In this document: positions 24,903 to 34,293 of the stretch, one piece after another
Layout: every line of letters begins with the position of its first letter
How positions within the stretch are numbered: the first letter of the stretch is position 1
Origin: Candidatus Gastranaerophilales bacterium
GTDB taxonomy: Bacteria > Cyanobacteriota > Vampirovibrionia > Gastranaerophilales > Gastranaerophilaceae
Direction: 5' to 3'
Length of the DNA stretch: 58,996 bases
Assembly: GCA_944324255.1 (NCBI GenBank)
Contig: CALUVM010000011.1
Location: forward strand, 1 to 58,996
Position numbers and translations under genes: made by a program
The notes under the pieces: generated by a model
Databases searched by the model: none
The model's input: only the letters and a program-made list of their open reading frames with translations
Told to the model about the DNA's origin: nothing

Positions 24903-25745
24903 CTATACCCTCCACATAAAAAATAGAAACGTAAAAATTCCCGCCGCAAGGCAATAATAACCGAAAACTGCAAGAGAAAATTTTGAAACAAATTTAATAA
25001 AATATTTTATACATAAATATCCTACGACAGCCGAAACAAGAGTTCCTGAAATAATAGCCGCCCAATTGTAAGTAACAACCTCATGTAAATCAAGTTTTAC
25101 AAACGGATAAACCATAGAAGCACCGAGAATTATAGGAATAGATAATAAAAATGAATACCTTGCCGCTGTTGTTCTGTCATTGCCTGCAAATAATCCGGTT
25201 GCAATAGTTAATCCCGAACGTGAAAACCCCGGAAGTGCAGCCAAACCTTGTGCTATTGCAATAAAAATTGAACTTTTTAAAGATACCGGCTTTTTTTGGG
25301 AATGTTTTTTGGAATAATATTCACTTGATAAAAGTAAAATTCCTGTACCTATTAGCAATAAACCTACTATTGCCGGCTTAAAAACCAGATCTCCGGCAAT
25401 TTCATGAAGCGGATACGCAATAAGCACAGTAATTACAGTACCTAAAATTATATACATCCCGAGTTTAAATTCAGAATTCTTAAAATCTTTATACTTAAAT
25501 CCGTAATAAATTGCCTGTAAAATTCGTTGGATATCCTTTCTAAAAAAAATCAAAACCGCAATCAGAGTTCCAAGATGCAGCATAATGTCAAGAAAAACTT
25601 CCTGATTGGATTCCTGTGCTATTTCTATTCCCTTAAAAACTTTATAAAAATTTGAGGTAAAGACAAGATGCGCCGAACTTGAAATAGGTAAGAACTCGCT
25701 TAACCCCTGCATAAAACCCATTAATATTGACTGTAATAAATCCAA
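24903..25745 (-). CDS. uppP: Undecaprenyl-diphosphatase UppP (BacA)
   Basis: A 280-residue integral membrane enzyme that dephosphorylates undecaprenyl diphosphate, recycling the lipid carrier for peptidoglycan and giving bacitracin tolerance. Signatures: GFMQGLSEFLPISSSAHL near the start (catalytic Glu region) and 'QGLAALPGFSRSGLTIATGLFAG' (the PGxSRSG motif with its catalytic Ser/Arg). About eight hydrophobic helices are present. Translation probably starts at TTG, with GGGGGAGAG just upstream. It follows queD by about 50 bases on the same strand. Confidence 0.93.
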   Translation of the reverse strand: MDLLQSILMGFMQGLSEFLPISSSAHLVFTSNFYKVFKGIEIAQESNQEVFLDIMLHLGTLIAVLIFFRKDIQRILQAIYYGFKYKDFKNSEFKLGMYIILGTVITVLIAYPLHEIAGDLVFKPAIVGLLLIGTGILLLSSEYYSKKHSQKKPVSLKSSIFIAIAQGLAALPGFSRSGLTIATGLFAGNDRTTAARYSFLLSIPIILGASMVYPFVKLDLHEVVTYNWAAIISGTLVSAVVGYLCIKYFIKFVSKFSLAVFGYYCLAAGIFTFLFFMWRV

Positions 25746-25795
25746 CTCTCCCCCTTTATTATCTTTCTCCCCGAAAAGGTATTAATCTGTTAATT

Positions 25796-26155
25796 TTATT
25801 CCTCAAAGTAGCTGGCACAAGATGTAGGCGTTTCCCATACTGAAACTTTGCTGACAAGATTAATTCTTTCCTTAAGTTTATTATAAATAAACATAGAAAT
25901 CATCTCACTTGAAGGACTTTCACCTTTAAAATACGGCAGCTCATTCAAATCCTTATGATCTAACAAATCCAACACCGATTTCAACTCTCGTTTGAGAACT
26001 TTATAATCTATAAGAATATTACTTTTATCCAGAGAATTTCCGGTTACATATGCTTCTACAAGCCAGTTATGTCCATGCTGATTTTCGCATTCCCCATCAT
26101 AATTCAGCAAATGATGTGCGGCTGCAAAATACATCTGAGCCTTTAATTCAAACAT
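25796..26155 (-). CDS. queD: 6-carboxy-5,6,7,8-tetrahydropterin synthase QueD
   Basis: A 119-residue PTPS-family enzyme making the pterin precursor of queuosine and 7-deazaguanines. Zinc ligands appear as the first His pair in YFAAAHHLLNYDGECENQHGHNW (HH, then HGH). The catalytic Cys is at C-E-N-Q-H, and 'LLDHKDLNELPYF' is the conserved DH.xLN segment. The C-terminal 'VSVWETPTSCASY' matches the WET motif. The length is typical. AGGAGGAGAATAG precedes the ATG, overlapping the 18-base gap from the upstream kinase-like gene, so the two are co-transcribed. Confidence 0.92.
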   Translation of the reverse strand: MFELKAQMYFAAAHHLLNYDGECENQHGHNWLVEAYVTGNSLDKSNILIDYKVLKRELKSVLDLLDHKDLNELPYFKGESPSSEMISMFIYNKLKERINLVSKVSVWETPTSCASYFEE

Positions 26156-26173
26156 CTATTCTCCTCCTTGCAA

Positions 26174-27007
26174 TTAAGCACAAATTTCAATTAGCTTATT
26201 TAAAATCTTATCAGTAATAACTTTAATATAGTCTTTATCAACCATACCGTTGATTATACAATCTGAAATCTGGTAGGTTGGTCTTATGTATTGCTGAGCA
26301 GTTTCATTCACATTCTTAAACTGCAAGTCAGCCGCTTCTCCGGTTTTGCCTCTTAAAACTGCCCGTTTGTACCAGCGGTCTTTTATAACTTCAATCGGAG
26401 TAAATACATAGACTTTAACATCCATAATATCTCTGATGCCTTCATTGAGAACATATAGACCTTCAGTTAAAATAACTTTTGCAGGTTTTTTAACATCACC
26501 GTTCGGATCCGATACACAGGTTACAAAATCGTATTTAGGAGAAACAACTGTTTCTGAATTTTTCAGCGCAATCAAATGCCTTTTCATCAACTCTAAATCT
26601 ATAGCATCCGGCGTATCAAAACTGAATCCTGTTTTAAATAAAGCATCATAACTTCCTGCTTCCTGTAATTCTTTTGAAGTATCTTTATAATAATCATCAC
26701 AACGAATTACAGTGTAAATCCCCTCTTTTTTTTCTCTCATAACAGCTTCTATTGTATTATCGACAAAAACCGTCTTTCCGGATGCACTTTCGCCTGTTAT
26801 CCCGATAAGAAAAGTTCTCTTTTTTTCCTGAACAACTTTTCTTGCAATATCCATAATAAAATTATCAGCAACTTTTAAAAACAAAGGCTGCTCTTGCTTT
26901 TTATCTTCTTCAAGAATTTCCTTGAGCGCATCCACAATAGTTGTGATCAATTCCATATCAAGGCGGCTTGAATAAAAATTATAATTGGTTAATTCAAAGG
27001 TTTCCAT
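26174..27007 (-). CDS. Uridine kinase / phosphoribulokinase-family P-loop kinase
   Basis: A 277-residue kinase with a Walker A motif GITGESASGKT near residue 88, 'VIRCDDYYKDT' (substrate-binding DDYY), 'SPKYDFVTCV' and 'KVILTEGLYVLNEGIRDIMDVKVYVF', all characteristic of the uridine kinase/PRK family. The N-terminal 60 residues are an extra helical region absent from Udk. The substrate could be uridine/cytidine or another nucleoside or sugar phosphate. With deoC downstream a nucleoside-salvage role is plausible, but queD and uppP in the same operon argue for a mixed housekeeping unit. Confidence 0.8.
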   Translation of the reverse strand: METFELTNYNFYSSRLDMELITTIVDALKEILEEDKKQEQPLFLKVADNFIMDIARKVVQEKKRTFLIGITGESASGKTVFVDNTIEAVMREKKEGIYTVIRCDDYYKDTSKELQEAGSYDALFKTGFSFDTPDAIDLELMKRHLIALKNSETVVSPKYDFVTCVSDPNGDVKKPAKVILTEGLYVLNEGIRDIMDVKVYVFTPIEVIKDRWYKRAVLRGKTGEAADLQFKNVNETAQQYIRPTYQISDCIINGMVDKDYIKVITDKILNKLIEICA

Positions 27008-27098
27008 TATCTTTCTTAATCCTTAATGTGACATGAACATTGTATAGTAAACGATAAAAAATTGCTCGTTTTTTCAGATATTTTGTAAAAAAAGTTTA

Positions 27099-28589
27099 CT
27101 ATTTATACCCGATAGGTTTTCTGGTCTTTTTCTTTGCTTCAAAAGATTCAATTGCTTTAGTCAGATCTTTATTATTTATTTCAAAATACGCCATCATAGA
27201 AGGAGTAAACCTTCTTTCGTCCATTTCTTTATAGAACCCGAGCCTGTCAAAAGCATTAGAATACGCACTGTCAACAACAGATGCAATATCAGCCCCGGTC
27301 ATTCTTTTTGAATACATCATCTCTGATATCTTATCAATATCAAAGTCTTTCGCCATCTGTTTCTTTTTAGTATGAATTTTTAGAATCTCTTTTGTCCCTT
27401 CAAGGTTCGGTGCCTTAACTTCCAGATGCAATCCGAATCTGCCTGATCTTAAAATTGCCGGATCAATCGATTCATAGTTGTTTGTTGCAGCTATTAAATA
27501 TACATTTGCCTTATTTTTCTCAAGATTACTCATTAACGATAACAATTGATTCATAAGCTTATCGCCATAAACATCAATACTGCCTCTTTGTCTTGCAACA
27601 GCATCAAATTCGTCAATATAAATAATACTCGGCTCCGCAGTTTGCGCATCTGCAAATAATTCTCTCCAGTTCTTTTCAGACTCACCAACAAACTTTGAAT
27701 TTAAATCAGTTGCGCAGATTTTAAATACCGTAGCACCGGATTCGTTGGCAAGAGCCTCTGCAAGAAGGCTTTTCCCTGTCCCCGGAGGTCCAAATAATAT
27801 TACCCCGTGATTCATATTGTTATTTTTAAAAATATCGGGATATAACATAGGGAAAAGAATTCTTTTCTTTAATATATCAATAACCTCTTTTTGCCCGCCG
27901 ACATCAGCAAAAGTAACTCCTTGAGCTTTTTTTTGATTTTTAGGATTAACAACCTCCATCAATTTTTGAACATTATATTTGACTGCTGTATCACGTGCAT
28001 CCTGTTTAAAATCATATTCTTTAAGAAAATATTTAGCGTATCTTTCTGTATCAAAAGCCGAATCCGGTTCCTCTTTAACCGAAAGAATCTGGTTAGAAAG
28101 GACTATCTTATCACTTTCATCAACCATAGTAGCGCCATTGGGCTTAAGAAGCTGATACCAGCTTATATTAATCGGTTCAGTATTAGGATTAAATAAAATA
28201 GACTGCCCTTCTCCAAATTTTGTAAATATCAAAGATTGTTCAAGAGTTTTATCTTGGAGCAATGTAATTTTGTTTATTAAGAATGGTGAAGCTTGTATAC
28301 AGGGTTTTAGCTTGCTTACCTGAGATGCTAAGTCTTTTGTTAAAATAATATACTCACCGGTTCTCAATTTTTTTAGAGCATGTGCAAGCTTATCTTCAAG
28401 AGGAATTTTCTCTACAGCACTTTGTATAGCAGAAAAATTAGCTTTAAAATTTACTTGAGATTTCCCGTATGTACCGGAAGCAAAAGCCAAGGACTCTCCG
28501 TTTATCTTATCCGCACTATAATCATTAACCGATGGATAAGAAACAAATTGACGAGGTTGAATATTTTGTTGTACCGGAAAAATCTTCAA
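27099..28589 (-). CDS. AAA+ ATPase with lineage-specific N-terminal region
   Basis: A 496-residue single AAA+ module: Walker A GPPGTGKS, Walker B IIYIDEFDA, sensor 1 'VYLIAATNNYESIDPAI', arginine finger 'RSGRFG', and the second-region helices 'RMTGADIASVVDSAYSNAF'. This is closest to the classic FtsH/Cdc48/proteasomal group, but it has no membrane helix and no protease zinc motif, so it is an unfoldase or remodeller rather than FtsH. The first 220 residues are unrecognised and include SQVNFKANFSA near residue 45, reminiscent of the 'FEA/FKS' motif in two other proteins here. The start is TTG with AGGAG eight bases upstream. The gene is divergent from the 727-aa membrane protein. Confidence 0.8.
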   Translation of the reverse strand: MKIFPVQQNIQPRQFVSYPSVNDYSADKINGESLAFASGTYGKSQVNFKANFSAIQSAVEKIPLEDKLAHALKKLRTGEYIILTKDLASQVSKLKPCIQASPFLINKITLLQDKTLEQSLIFTKFGEGQSILFNPNTEPINISWYQLLKPNGATMVDESDKIVLSNQILSVKEEPDSAFDTERYAKYFLKEYDFKQDARDTAVKYNVQKLMEVVNPKNQKKAQGVTFADVGGQKEVIDILKKRILFPMLYPDIFKNNNMNHGVILFGPPGTGKSLLAEALANESGATVFKICATDLNSKFVGESEKNWRELFADAQTAEPSIIYIDEFDAVARQRGSIDVYGDKLMNQLLSLMSNLEKNKANVYLIAATNNYESIDPAILRSGRFGLHLEVKAPNLEGTKEILKIHTKKKQMAKDFDIDKISEMMYSKRMTGADIASVVDSAYSNAFDRLGFYKEMDERRFTPSMMAYFEINNKDLTKAIESFEAKKKTRKPIGYK

Positions 28590-28737
28590 ACAACAGACTC
28601 CTGGCTAATACACATAAGTATATGATACTTATTTGAGCTGAAAAACACAATAGAATTTAAACACCTGATTTACATTTCTTAATAATCATGGCATTTTTAG
28701 GATATATTACAAATTGTAAAATTTACTATACGCTGTA

Positions 28738-28775
28738 CGCAATATTTTTTTATTCCCATACTTTAAGCTTATAGG
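28738..28775 (+). promoter_or_regulatory. GGCAA-type promoter motif (variant) before the 727-aa protein
   Basis: CGCAA (28738-28742), 19 bases ending in AC, then TTTAAGCTTATAGG. The first element differs by one base and the second is weaker than in the best sites. It ends just before the ribosome binding site, so the leader would be short. Confidence 0.4.
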
Positions 28776-28786
28776 AGAAAGGTTCA

Positions 28787-30970
28787 GTGGGACAATTTCT
28801 AGATTCAGTAAATGATGTAAGAAAAAATTATTCAAAATACGATATTTGGGAACAAGAGCAGGCAGATGAAAGAGCCCGTAAAGAATATCTGGCTGCAAAG
28901 CTTGAAATTCCTCAAGACAAGCTAGAATTAGCCCGAAAGAAAGCCGAAACGGTTGTAAGAGCAACCGAAGTTATGGATGCCCGCTCTGAAGATAATTGTC
29001 AGGATATGGAGCAATTTACAGAGCTGGTTGCGATAGCCCCTATATTAGCAATATCTATAGCAGATACACCAATGGTTATCTGGGCGGAAAAAACTCTAAA
29101 AACTAATACAAAAAAGAAGATTGATAAACTTCAAACCGAGATAAAAAGCTTAGCTCCTGATACAACTAAATATAGAGCCAAAACAGAAGAAATTGCAAAA
29201 TTACAAAAAAAACTAGCAAAACTGCCTCAAAAAATCCAGATTTACAACCAGTTTGCATTGTTAGGATTATCTTTTGCTGCCGCTATCGGTGTGATTCTCT
29301 GGGGCAATTCCAAACAAAAAGAAGCTTCAAGAATCGGAAGATTTCAGGCAAAACAAAATGAACTCAAAGGCTTAGAAAACTTTGTAATTTATACTCCGGA
29401 ACAACTTTATGAAGCCAAAAAGATTGCTTTTGATATTCCGGATGAAAAAGAACGTAATAGTATATTCAAGATGATTAGCGAGCTAAGAGGTATTGCCAGA
29501 GATAAGAAAGCTTATGAAAGATGGCTAGCGGAAAAAGACCCGAATGAAATTGAAAAATTAAAATCAGTAAACCTTTCTCCGAAACAGTTAGAAAAAGCAA
29601 GAGAAAATCAAGAACTTATTGTTGACACAGTAAAAGAAATAAACATTAAAGCCGAAGAATATTCCGAAAACGTAGAGAATGCTTTTGATACTCTGGGGAC
29701 TCTCTCATGGCTCATTGCAATACCTTTTGGTATGGGAATTAATCAAATCCTTAAGCTAGCTAAAACAAGCCCTAAAGTCAGAGCTCTTGTATCAACACTT
29801 GTTCCGACATTTACAGCTCTTTGGATACAAACCCGTGGAACAATTGAAGAAAAAGAAGCTTCAAGAATCGGAAGATACAAAGCACGTCAGGATATACTTA
29901 AAAATCCGGCGAGATTGCTGGCTTTTTCTGATGAAGAAATGAAAAGTGCCGCACATATTAAAGCTGAACCGCAAAAACAAAGTTTCTTTGAAAAACTGGG
30001 CGGAAGTTTCGCTTTCCTTAAATCTTATTTTAAAGACAAAGCCGAATATACAGAATACAAAAAAACGACAAGAAAAAAAAATGAAAAGCTCCAGAAAGCT
30101 TTCAAACAAATAGAAATCACCGATGAACAAAAAGCCGAAGCCGGACAATTACAAAAGAACGTATTCAGGGCTTTTGATGAGATTGACGAAATGTCGCAAA
30201 GATACTCGGAAGATATTGAAGCCGGCTCCGAAATCTTTAAAGAAACAATCGGAACTCTATGGAGTTGTGCAGTCGCCATAGGAACCGCATTACTAACAAT
30301 TTTTACGCTAAAAGGGAAATTCCCGATTGTAAAATTGGGGAATTGGCTTACTAATTTGACATTTGATTCAAAATCCTCAATAAGAAAAGCTATAAATAAT
30401 ATTAATAACATTGCAAAAAAATCAGATAAAACAACCGTGCAGGAATTCCAAAAATCCATTATCAAGGGGCGTCTGGATGATTTTGTAAAGAATCCGCAAA
30501 ATGCCGAATTTAAAATTGCAATTGATAACCTGCTGTTAGAAATAGGACAAATCGGGAATCAGGGATTAAGTAAAATTACGTCAGGTAATAGCGAAAAAGA
30601 CAGTACAAAAATATTTTCAGAACTTTTCAATAAACACTTAAAACAAACTCCGATTGCAAAATGGATGCGAAACCTCCTTGCACAGAGCGGAAAATTATGG
30701 GTTAAATCAAAGATAAATAAAACTGATATTAAAATTCCAAAAGAAACTCAAGAAAAACTCGGACTAAACTTTACATACAAAAATTACAGCACGCTTATTA
30801 ATACCGGAATTCTTGCAAGTGTGCCGATTCTGGGAATTATGTATTCAGTGCCTTATGCAGTTAATGCATGGCTCACCAACATCCAGAAAAAAGCCGGCAA
30901 AATCGGTATTATGAAAGCTATGGAAAAAATCGACGACCCTCGTGTTTTTGCTCCGCAAGAAAACAACTGA
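28787..30970 (+). CDS. Large membrane protein with three similar repeats, unknown function
   Basis: A 727-residue protein starting at GTG, with ATAGGAGAAAGG upstream. It contains three related units: a helix of the type YSENVENAF / YSEDIEAGS, a membrane hairpin, then a charged segment EASRIGRFQAKQNELKG (near residue 177), repeated as EASRIGRYKARQDIL (near 353) and more distantly as KAGKIGIMKAMEKI (near 700). Each unit has one or two hydrophobic helices (LFAAAIGVIL-like, SWLIAIPFGMGI, LWSCAVAIGTALLTIF). No enzymatic motif is visible. It resembles nothing I can name; its neighbour at 31.2 kb and the 438-aa protein at 55-57 kb have a similar composition, so they may form one envelope-protein group. 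Confidence 0.6.
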   Translation: MGQFLDSVNDVRKNYSKYDIWEQEQADERARKEYLAAKLEIPQDKLELARKKAETVVRATEVMDARSEDNCQDMEQFTELVAIAPILAISIADTPMVIWAEKTLKTNTKKKIDKLQTEIKSLAPDTTKYRAKTEEIAKLQKKLAKLPQKIQIYNQFALLGLSFAAAIGVILWGNSKQKEASRIGRFQAKQNELKGLENFVIYTPEQLYEAKKIAFDIPDEKERNSIFKMISELRGIARDKKAYERWLAEKDPNEIEKLKSVNLSPKQLEKARENQELIVDTVKEINIKAEEYSENVENAFDTLGTLSWLIAIPFGMGINQILKLAKTSPKVRALVSTLVPTFTALWIQTRGTIEEKEASRIGRYKARQDILKNPARLLAFSDEEMKSAAHIKAEPQKQSFFEKLGGSFAFLKSYFKDKAEYTEYKKTTRKKNEKLQKAFKQIEITDEQKAEAGQLQKNVFRAFDEIDEMSQRYSEDIEAGSEIFKETIGTLWSCAVAIGTALLTIFTLKGKFPIVKLGNWLTNLTFDSKSSIRKAINNINNIAKKSDKTTVQEFQKSIIKGRLDDFVKNPQNAEFKIAIDNLLLEIGQIGNQGLSKITSGNSEKDSTKIFSELFNKHLKQTPIAKWMRNLLAQSGKLWVKSKINKTDIKIPKETQEKLGLNFTYKNYSTLINTGILASVPILGIMYSVPYAVNAWLTNIQKKAGKIGIMKAMEKIDDPRVFAPQENN

Positions 30971-31014
30971 GAAATTATAAAAAGAGATTGTATTTAAAAA
31001 ATGTGAGGAAACGG

Positions 31015-31040
31015 AAAAATGAAAAAATTTTCATTTTTCG
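31015..31040 (+). other. AT-rich perfect palindrome
   Basis: GAAAAATGAAAA-AA-TTTTCATTTTTC forms a perfect hairpin 45 bases after the 727-aa gene. It could end that transcript weakly. A second small hairpin (TGTAAA-gaaaa-TTTACA) follows near 31062. Confidence 0.4.
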
Positions 31041-31104
31041 ACTTTTCCCGTATCTTCATGATGTAAAGAAAATTTACAAAACCTTCAAAAACACATGAAA
31101 ACAT

Positions 31105-31143
31105 GGCAATTTTCAGGTGATAAAATACTTTATATAAATATAG
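31105..31143 (+). promoter_or_regulatory. GGCAA-type promoter motif before the YIPSQ-repeat protein
   Basis: GGCAA (31105-31109), 19 bases ending AC, then TTTATATAAATATAG (31129-31143). I use this site as the reference for the shared motif. Confidence 0.6.
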
Positions 31144-31164
31144 TTAGTGTTTGGCAGGTTAATT

Positions 31165-33429
31165 GTGACTACAATCGATCAAAACAATTTTAATAATTAT
31201 TATCAATATTCGCAGTATCATCAAGGATATGAAGCTCCTGCTATGCAGATATCAAATCCTCAAGCTCTTTCGGGAAATATACCTGCACAGCCTCAGTATG
31301 TCCAGCTTCCGGACTTGTATTATATGCCAAATGATAATCATGCTCCGAAAAATTTTAAAGAAGCCGTAAAACAAGCTGATCCAATGGGCTTGGTTTCTCC
31401 TATGGTAGAACATCCTATCCTTGCTCTTCTTTTAACCGGCGGTATTTTCAAAGGATTTGATGTTTTAGGCGAGCATTTTGGCGGTGAATACGATAAGAGT
31501 CTTGTCGGCAGAGCCGCAAACTGGGGTGATAAAATGCAAGGAAAATTATCCCCGAAATTTCTGGATAAAGCAAGAAATGCCCGCAATAAAGCAAACAAAT
31601 TTCTGCATAAAAACAGTATAACTTCGGCAATTCTTGATACACCGGCAAGACCTGATTGGGAAATGCCAAAATCAGAACTTCATTCGCAGCAGGTTAGAAC
31701 GCTGCAAGATTTTAAAGATTTTGCACGTAATATCGGTCTTGAAACCGAAGGTAAAATGAAACGCAAGAATATAAGACCGGATAAGTTAGAAAAAGAAGCT
31801 GCTAAGAAATTTTTCAACGTCAATAGTATATCAAAAATTGCAGATGATGATATTGTTAATTTTATAAGATTAAAACGCCTTAAACTTGATGAAACTCAAA
31901 TTAGAAATATCGTATCAAGCACCAATGCAAACAAACAGGTAGAAGAACAAATTCTGAAAGCTATGGGGCTTGATAGAGCAGCTTTTGAAAAAATCATGAA
32001 AGATACAACAGGAGAAACTATTCCTACACTGGAAAAAGCTCTTGCAAAAGCTCACGGCAAATTAAAAATTTCAAGCGGTAATATCGGATGGCTAGGAAAT
32101 TTCCAACCGTTCAGCCGTTATATTACAGCCGAACAGTTCTACAACAAGTTCCACAGCATATCATCAGCTAAAACCACAACCGGAAGAGTCTGCGCTAAAG
32201 CAATGCAAATCTTCCACAGAATGGCAACATTCGGCGGCGGCAAGGTGGGCTTGTTATTATTCATGATTCCGCATTTAATTAATACTGTTTCTAATGTACA
32301 AAAAGCCGATAAAGATTCCAAAGTCGGTACACTTATGAACGGTCTTTTAATGGCAGGCGCCTGGGTTGTCACAATTCCTCTTGCAGTAAAAATCGTCTTT
32401 GGATTAGGCGGTTTGCAAAATATTGGCGTCAGCAAAGAAAATGTTGCTAAAATCAGAGAACTCACAGATAATTTCAATGCCGATGTCACAAATAAAGTAT
32501 TCAAAGATAATAAATCATATAGAACAGCCCGTGATGCCGTAAAAAATCAAATAAAAGAACTGAGAAAAACAAAACCTCAAAACTTACTTGTTAAAATGCT
32601 TAAAAAGGTCGGTTCTTTTATTGATATCGGTAACTGCAATCTTAAAGGCAGAAATATTCTTCAAAAATTGCCAAACTTTGGGAAAAACACAATTGGGGTT
32701 CCTTTAAGATTCATAGGAGCAATGATGTTGTCAAGTTCAGTTCTGGACGGAACTCTAGTCAAGTGCTGCAAAGCTATTTTCGGTAACTATTATGATGAAA
32801 TAAAAGAAGAAGAACATGAAACAAATAAAAAGAATCAGGAAGCCTTCTTGAAAAAAGATTTACAGGAACGCCTGCAGCAAGCTCAGATAGCTAAACTGGA
32901 AGCTCAAAAGAATCCTGTTCAGCCGGAAACTCCTGTTATTAACCAGACAGAACAACCTGCGGTTCCTCAACAGCCGGCAATAAACAAACCAATGGAGCCA
33001 AAAGCCAGCCCTCAACAAGAAACGCCAAAAGAAGAAATAACCGCAGCTACTGCTGCAGGAATTACGGCTGCTGCAACTTCTGAAAATCAAAACAAACCTG
33101 AAGAAATTGATAATTATAACTACATTCCTTCACAAAACTCAGCCGTTTTGAAAACAAAGCCTGAATATGACAATTATACCTATATTCCATCTCAAGATTC
33201 AACATTGACTAAAACAAAGTCCGAATATGATACATATACTTATATTCCTTCTCAGGATTCTGTTTTAAACACGCAAAATCAAAATCTGAGAAAATATATT
33301 CCGGCTCAGACTCCGGCAATGATAAAAAAAACTTTTGATAACTCAGGACTTACCTCAGCCCTGAAACGAGCTGACCGTGCAGAAAACAACGCAATTAAGA
33401 TTCTATCCGGAAAATTTCCGGCATCATAA
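31165..33429 (+). CDS. Large proline-rich membrane protein with YIPSQ repeats
   Basis: About 754 residues. I place the start at GTG 31165 (MTTIDQNNF), with CAGG upstream, rather than at GTG 31147. The N-terminus is Gln/Tyr-rich (NYYQYSQYHQGYE); hydrophobic segments follow (HPILALLLTGGIFKGF, VGLLLFMIPHLINTV, AGAWVVTIPLAVKIVFGLGG). The C-terminal third is Gln/Pro-rich and ends in three tandem units of about 23 residues, each centred on YxYIPSQxS. No enzyme motif is seen. The layout suggests an envelope protein with a disordered, repeat-bearing tail, perhaps for interaction. It is co-oriented with motA downstream but separated by its own spacer. Confidence 0.55.
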   Translation: MTTIDQNNFNNYYQYSQYHQGYEAPAMQISNPQALSGNIPAQPQYVQLPDLYYMPNDNHAPKNFKEAVKQADPMGLVSPMVEHPILALLLTGGIFKGFDVLGEHFGGEYDKSLVGRAANWGDKMQGKLSPKFLDKARNARNKANKFLHKNSITSAILDTPARPDWEMPKSELHSQQVRTLQDFKDFARNIGLETEGKMKRKNIRPDKLEKEAAKKFFNVNSISKIADDDIVNFIRLKRLKLDETQIRNIVSSTNANKQVEEQILKAMGLDRAAFEKIMKDTTGETIPTLEKALAKAHGKLKISSGNIGWLGNFQPFSRYITAEQFYNKFHSISSAKTTTGRVCAKAMQIFHRMATFGGGKVGLLLFMIPHLINTVSNVQKADKDSKVGTLMNGLLMAGAWVVTIPLAVKIVFGLGGLQNIGVSKENVAKIRELTDNFNADVTNKVFKDNKSYRTARDAVKNQIKELRKTKPQNLLVKMLKKVGSFIDIGNCNLKGRNILQKLPNFGKNTIGVPLRFIGAMMLSSSVLDGTLVKCCKAIFGNYYDEIKEEEHETNKKNQEAFLKKDLQERLQQAQIAKLEAQKNPVQPETPVINQTEQPAVPQQPAINKPMEPKASPQQETPKEEITAATAAGITAAATSENQNKPEEIDNYNYIPSQNSAVLKTKPEYDNYTYIPSQDSTLTKTKSEYDTYTYIPSQDSVLNTQNQNLRKYIPAQTPAMIKKTFDNSGLTSALKRADRAENNAIKILSGKFPAS
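33104..33300 (+). repeat. In-frame tandem repeat encoding YIPSQ units
   Basis: Three in-frame units of about 69 bases encode NYNYIPSQNSAVLKTKPEYD, then NYTYIPSQDSTLTKTKSEYD, then TYTYIPSQDSVLNTQ; a fourth, degenerate KYIPAQTPA follows. Spacing is regular. Copy number may vary between strains. Confidence 0.7.
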
Positions 33430-33525
33430 CCTCTTTTTATCTCCAAACATACTATATTTAAAGGATTTCAAAGAGATTAAATTATAGTTTAATATAATCA
33501 GAATAGTATATAATCGGAGATAATT

Positions 33526-34293
33526 ATGGATATATTTGCAGTCATTGGTTTATTCCTCGGGATTGGCTTTATTTTGACTGGTCAAGCTCTTGAAGGCGGT
33601 AACATAGGACAGCTGCTTCAAATTACTGCAGCATTTATCGTACTCGGCGGTACAACAGGTGCTATTGTTTTAAGCTTCCCGCCGGCGCAGTTAAAATCTG
33701 CGATATTAATGCTTAAAAATGTCTTTATGCCGCCTAAATGCGACTTTGAAGCTCTGATTACAGAAATCGGCGGTTTCGCAACCAAAGCAAGAAAAGAAGG
33801 TATTATTGCTCTTGAAAAAGAAGCCTATAACGCATCCGACCCGCTTCTGACCTTGGGACTCGGAGCTGTTGCCGACGGTACTGACCCGACTCTTGTCAGA
33901 GAGATGATGGAAAACCAGATAGAACAATTCGAAAACCATGTTAACGGATGCGCAAAAGTTTTTGAATCTTTCGGAGGTTATTCCCCGACTCTCGGTATTA
34001 TCGGTGCTGTTATGGGACTTATTCAGGTTATGCAGAACCTTTCCGACCCGTCTAAACTCGGTGCAGGTATTGCAGTAGCATTCGTTGCAACCATTTACGG
34101 TTTGTTTGCCGCTAACCTTGTTATGATTCCGATTAGTACAAGAATTAAGTTTATTTATCAGAGTGTCTTTTTATACAAAAATATGATACTTGAGGGAGTT
34201 CTGTCAATTCAGGCAGGAGAAAGCCCTGTTTTAATCGAACGTAAATTACATTCATTTATCCTTGAAAAAGATAACAAGGAGCAAAATGGCTAG
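33526..34293 (+). CDS. motA: Flagellar stator protein MotA
   Basis: A 255-residue proton-channel subunit with four membrane helices: DIFAVIGLFLGIGFILTGQAL, 'LLQITAAFIVLGGTTGAIVLSFP', and the C-terminal pair 'SPTLGIIGAVMGLIQVM' and 'AVAFVATIYGLFAANLVMIPIS'. A cytoplasmic loop carries the charged residues that push on FliG ('FATKARKEGIIALEKEA'). The GIIGAVMGL and TIYGLFAANL signatures are diagnostic of MotA. Its stop overlaps the start of motB by eight bases, so the two stator subunits are translationally coupled. Confidence 0.92.
   Translation: MDIFAVIGLFLGIGFILTGQALEGGNIGQLLQITAAFIVLGGTTGAIVLSFPPAQLKSAILMLKNVFMPPKCDFEALITEIGGFATKARKEGIIALEKEAYNASDPLLTLGLGAVADGTDPTLVREMMENQIEQFENHVNGCAKVFESFGGYSPTLGIIGAVMGLIQVMQNLSDPSKLGAGIAVAFVATIYGLFAANLVMIPISTRIKFIYQSVFLYKNMILEGVLSIQAGESPVLIERKLHSFILEKDNKEQNG

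Noticed and set aside
31105-31143. Sigma-54 (-24/-12) reading of the GGCAA motif
   Set aside because: There is no GG-N10-GC arrangement; the second element is AT-only, unlike the -12 TTGCW box.
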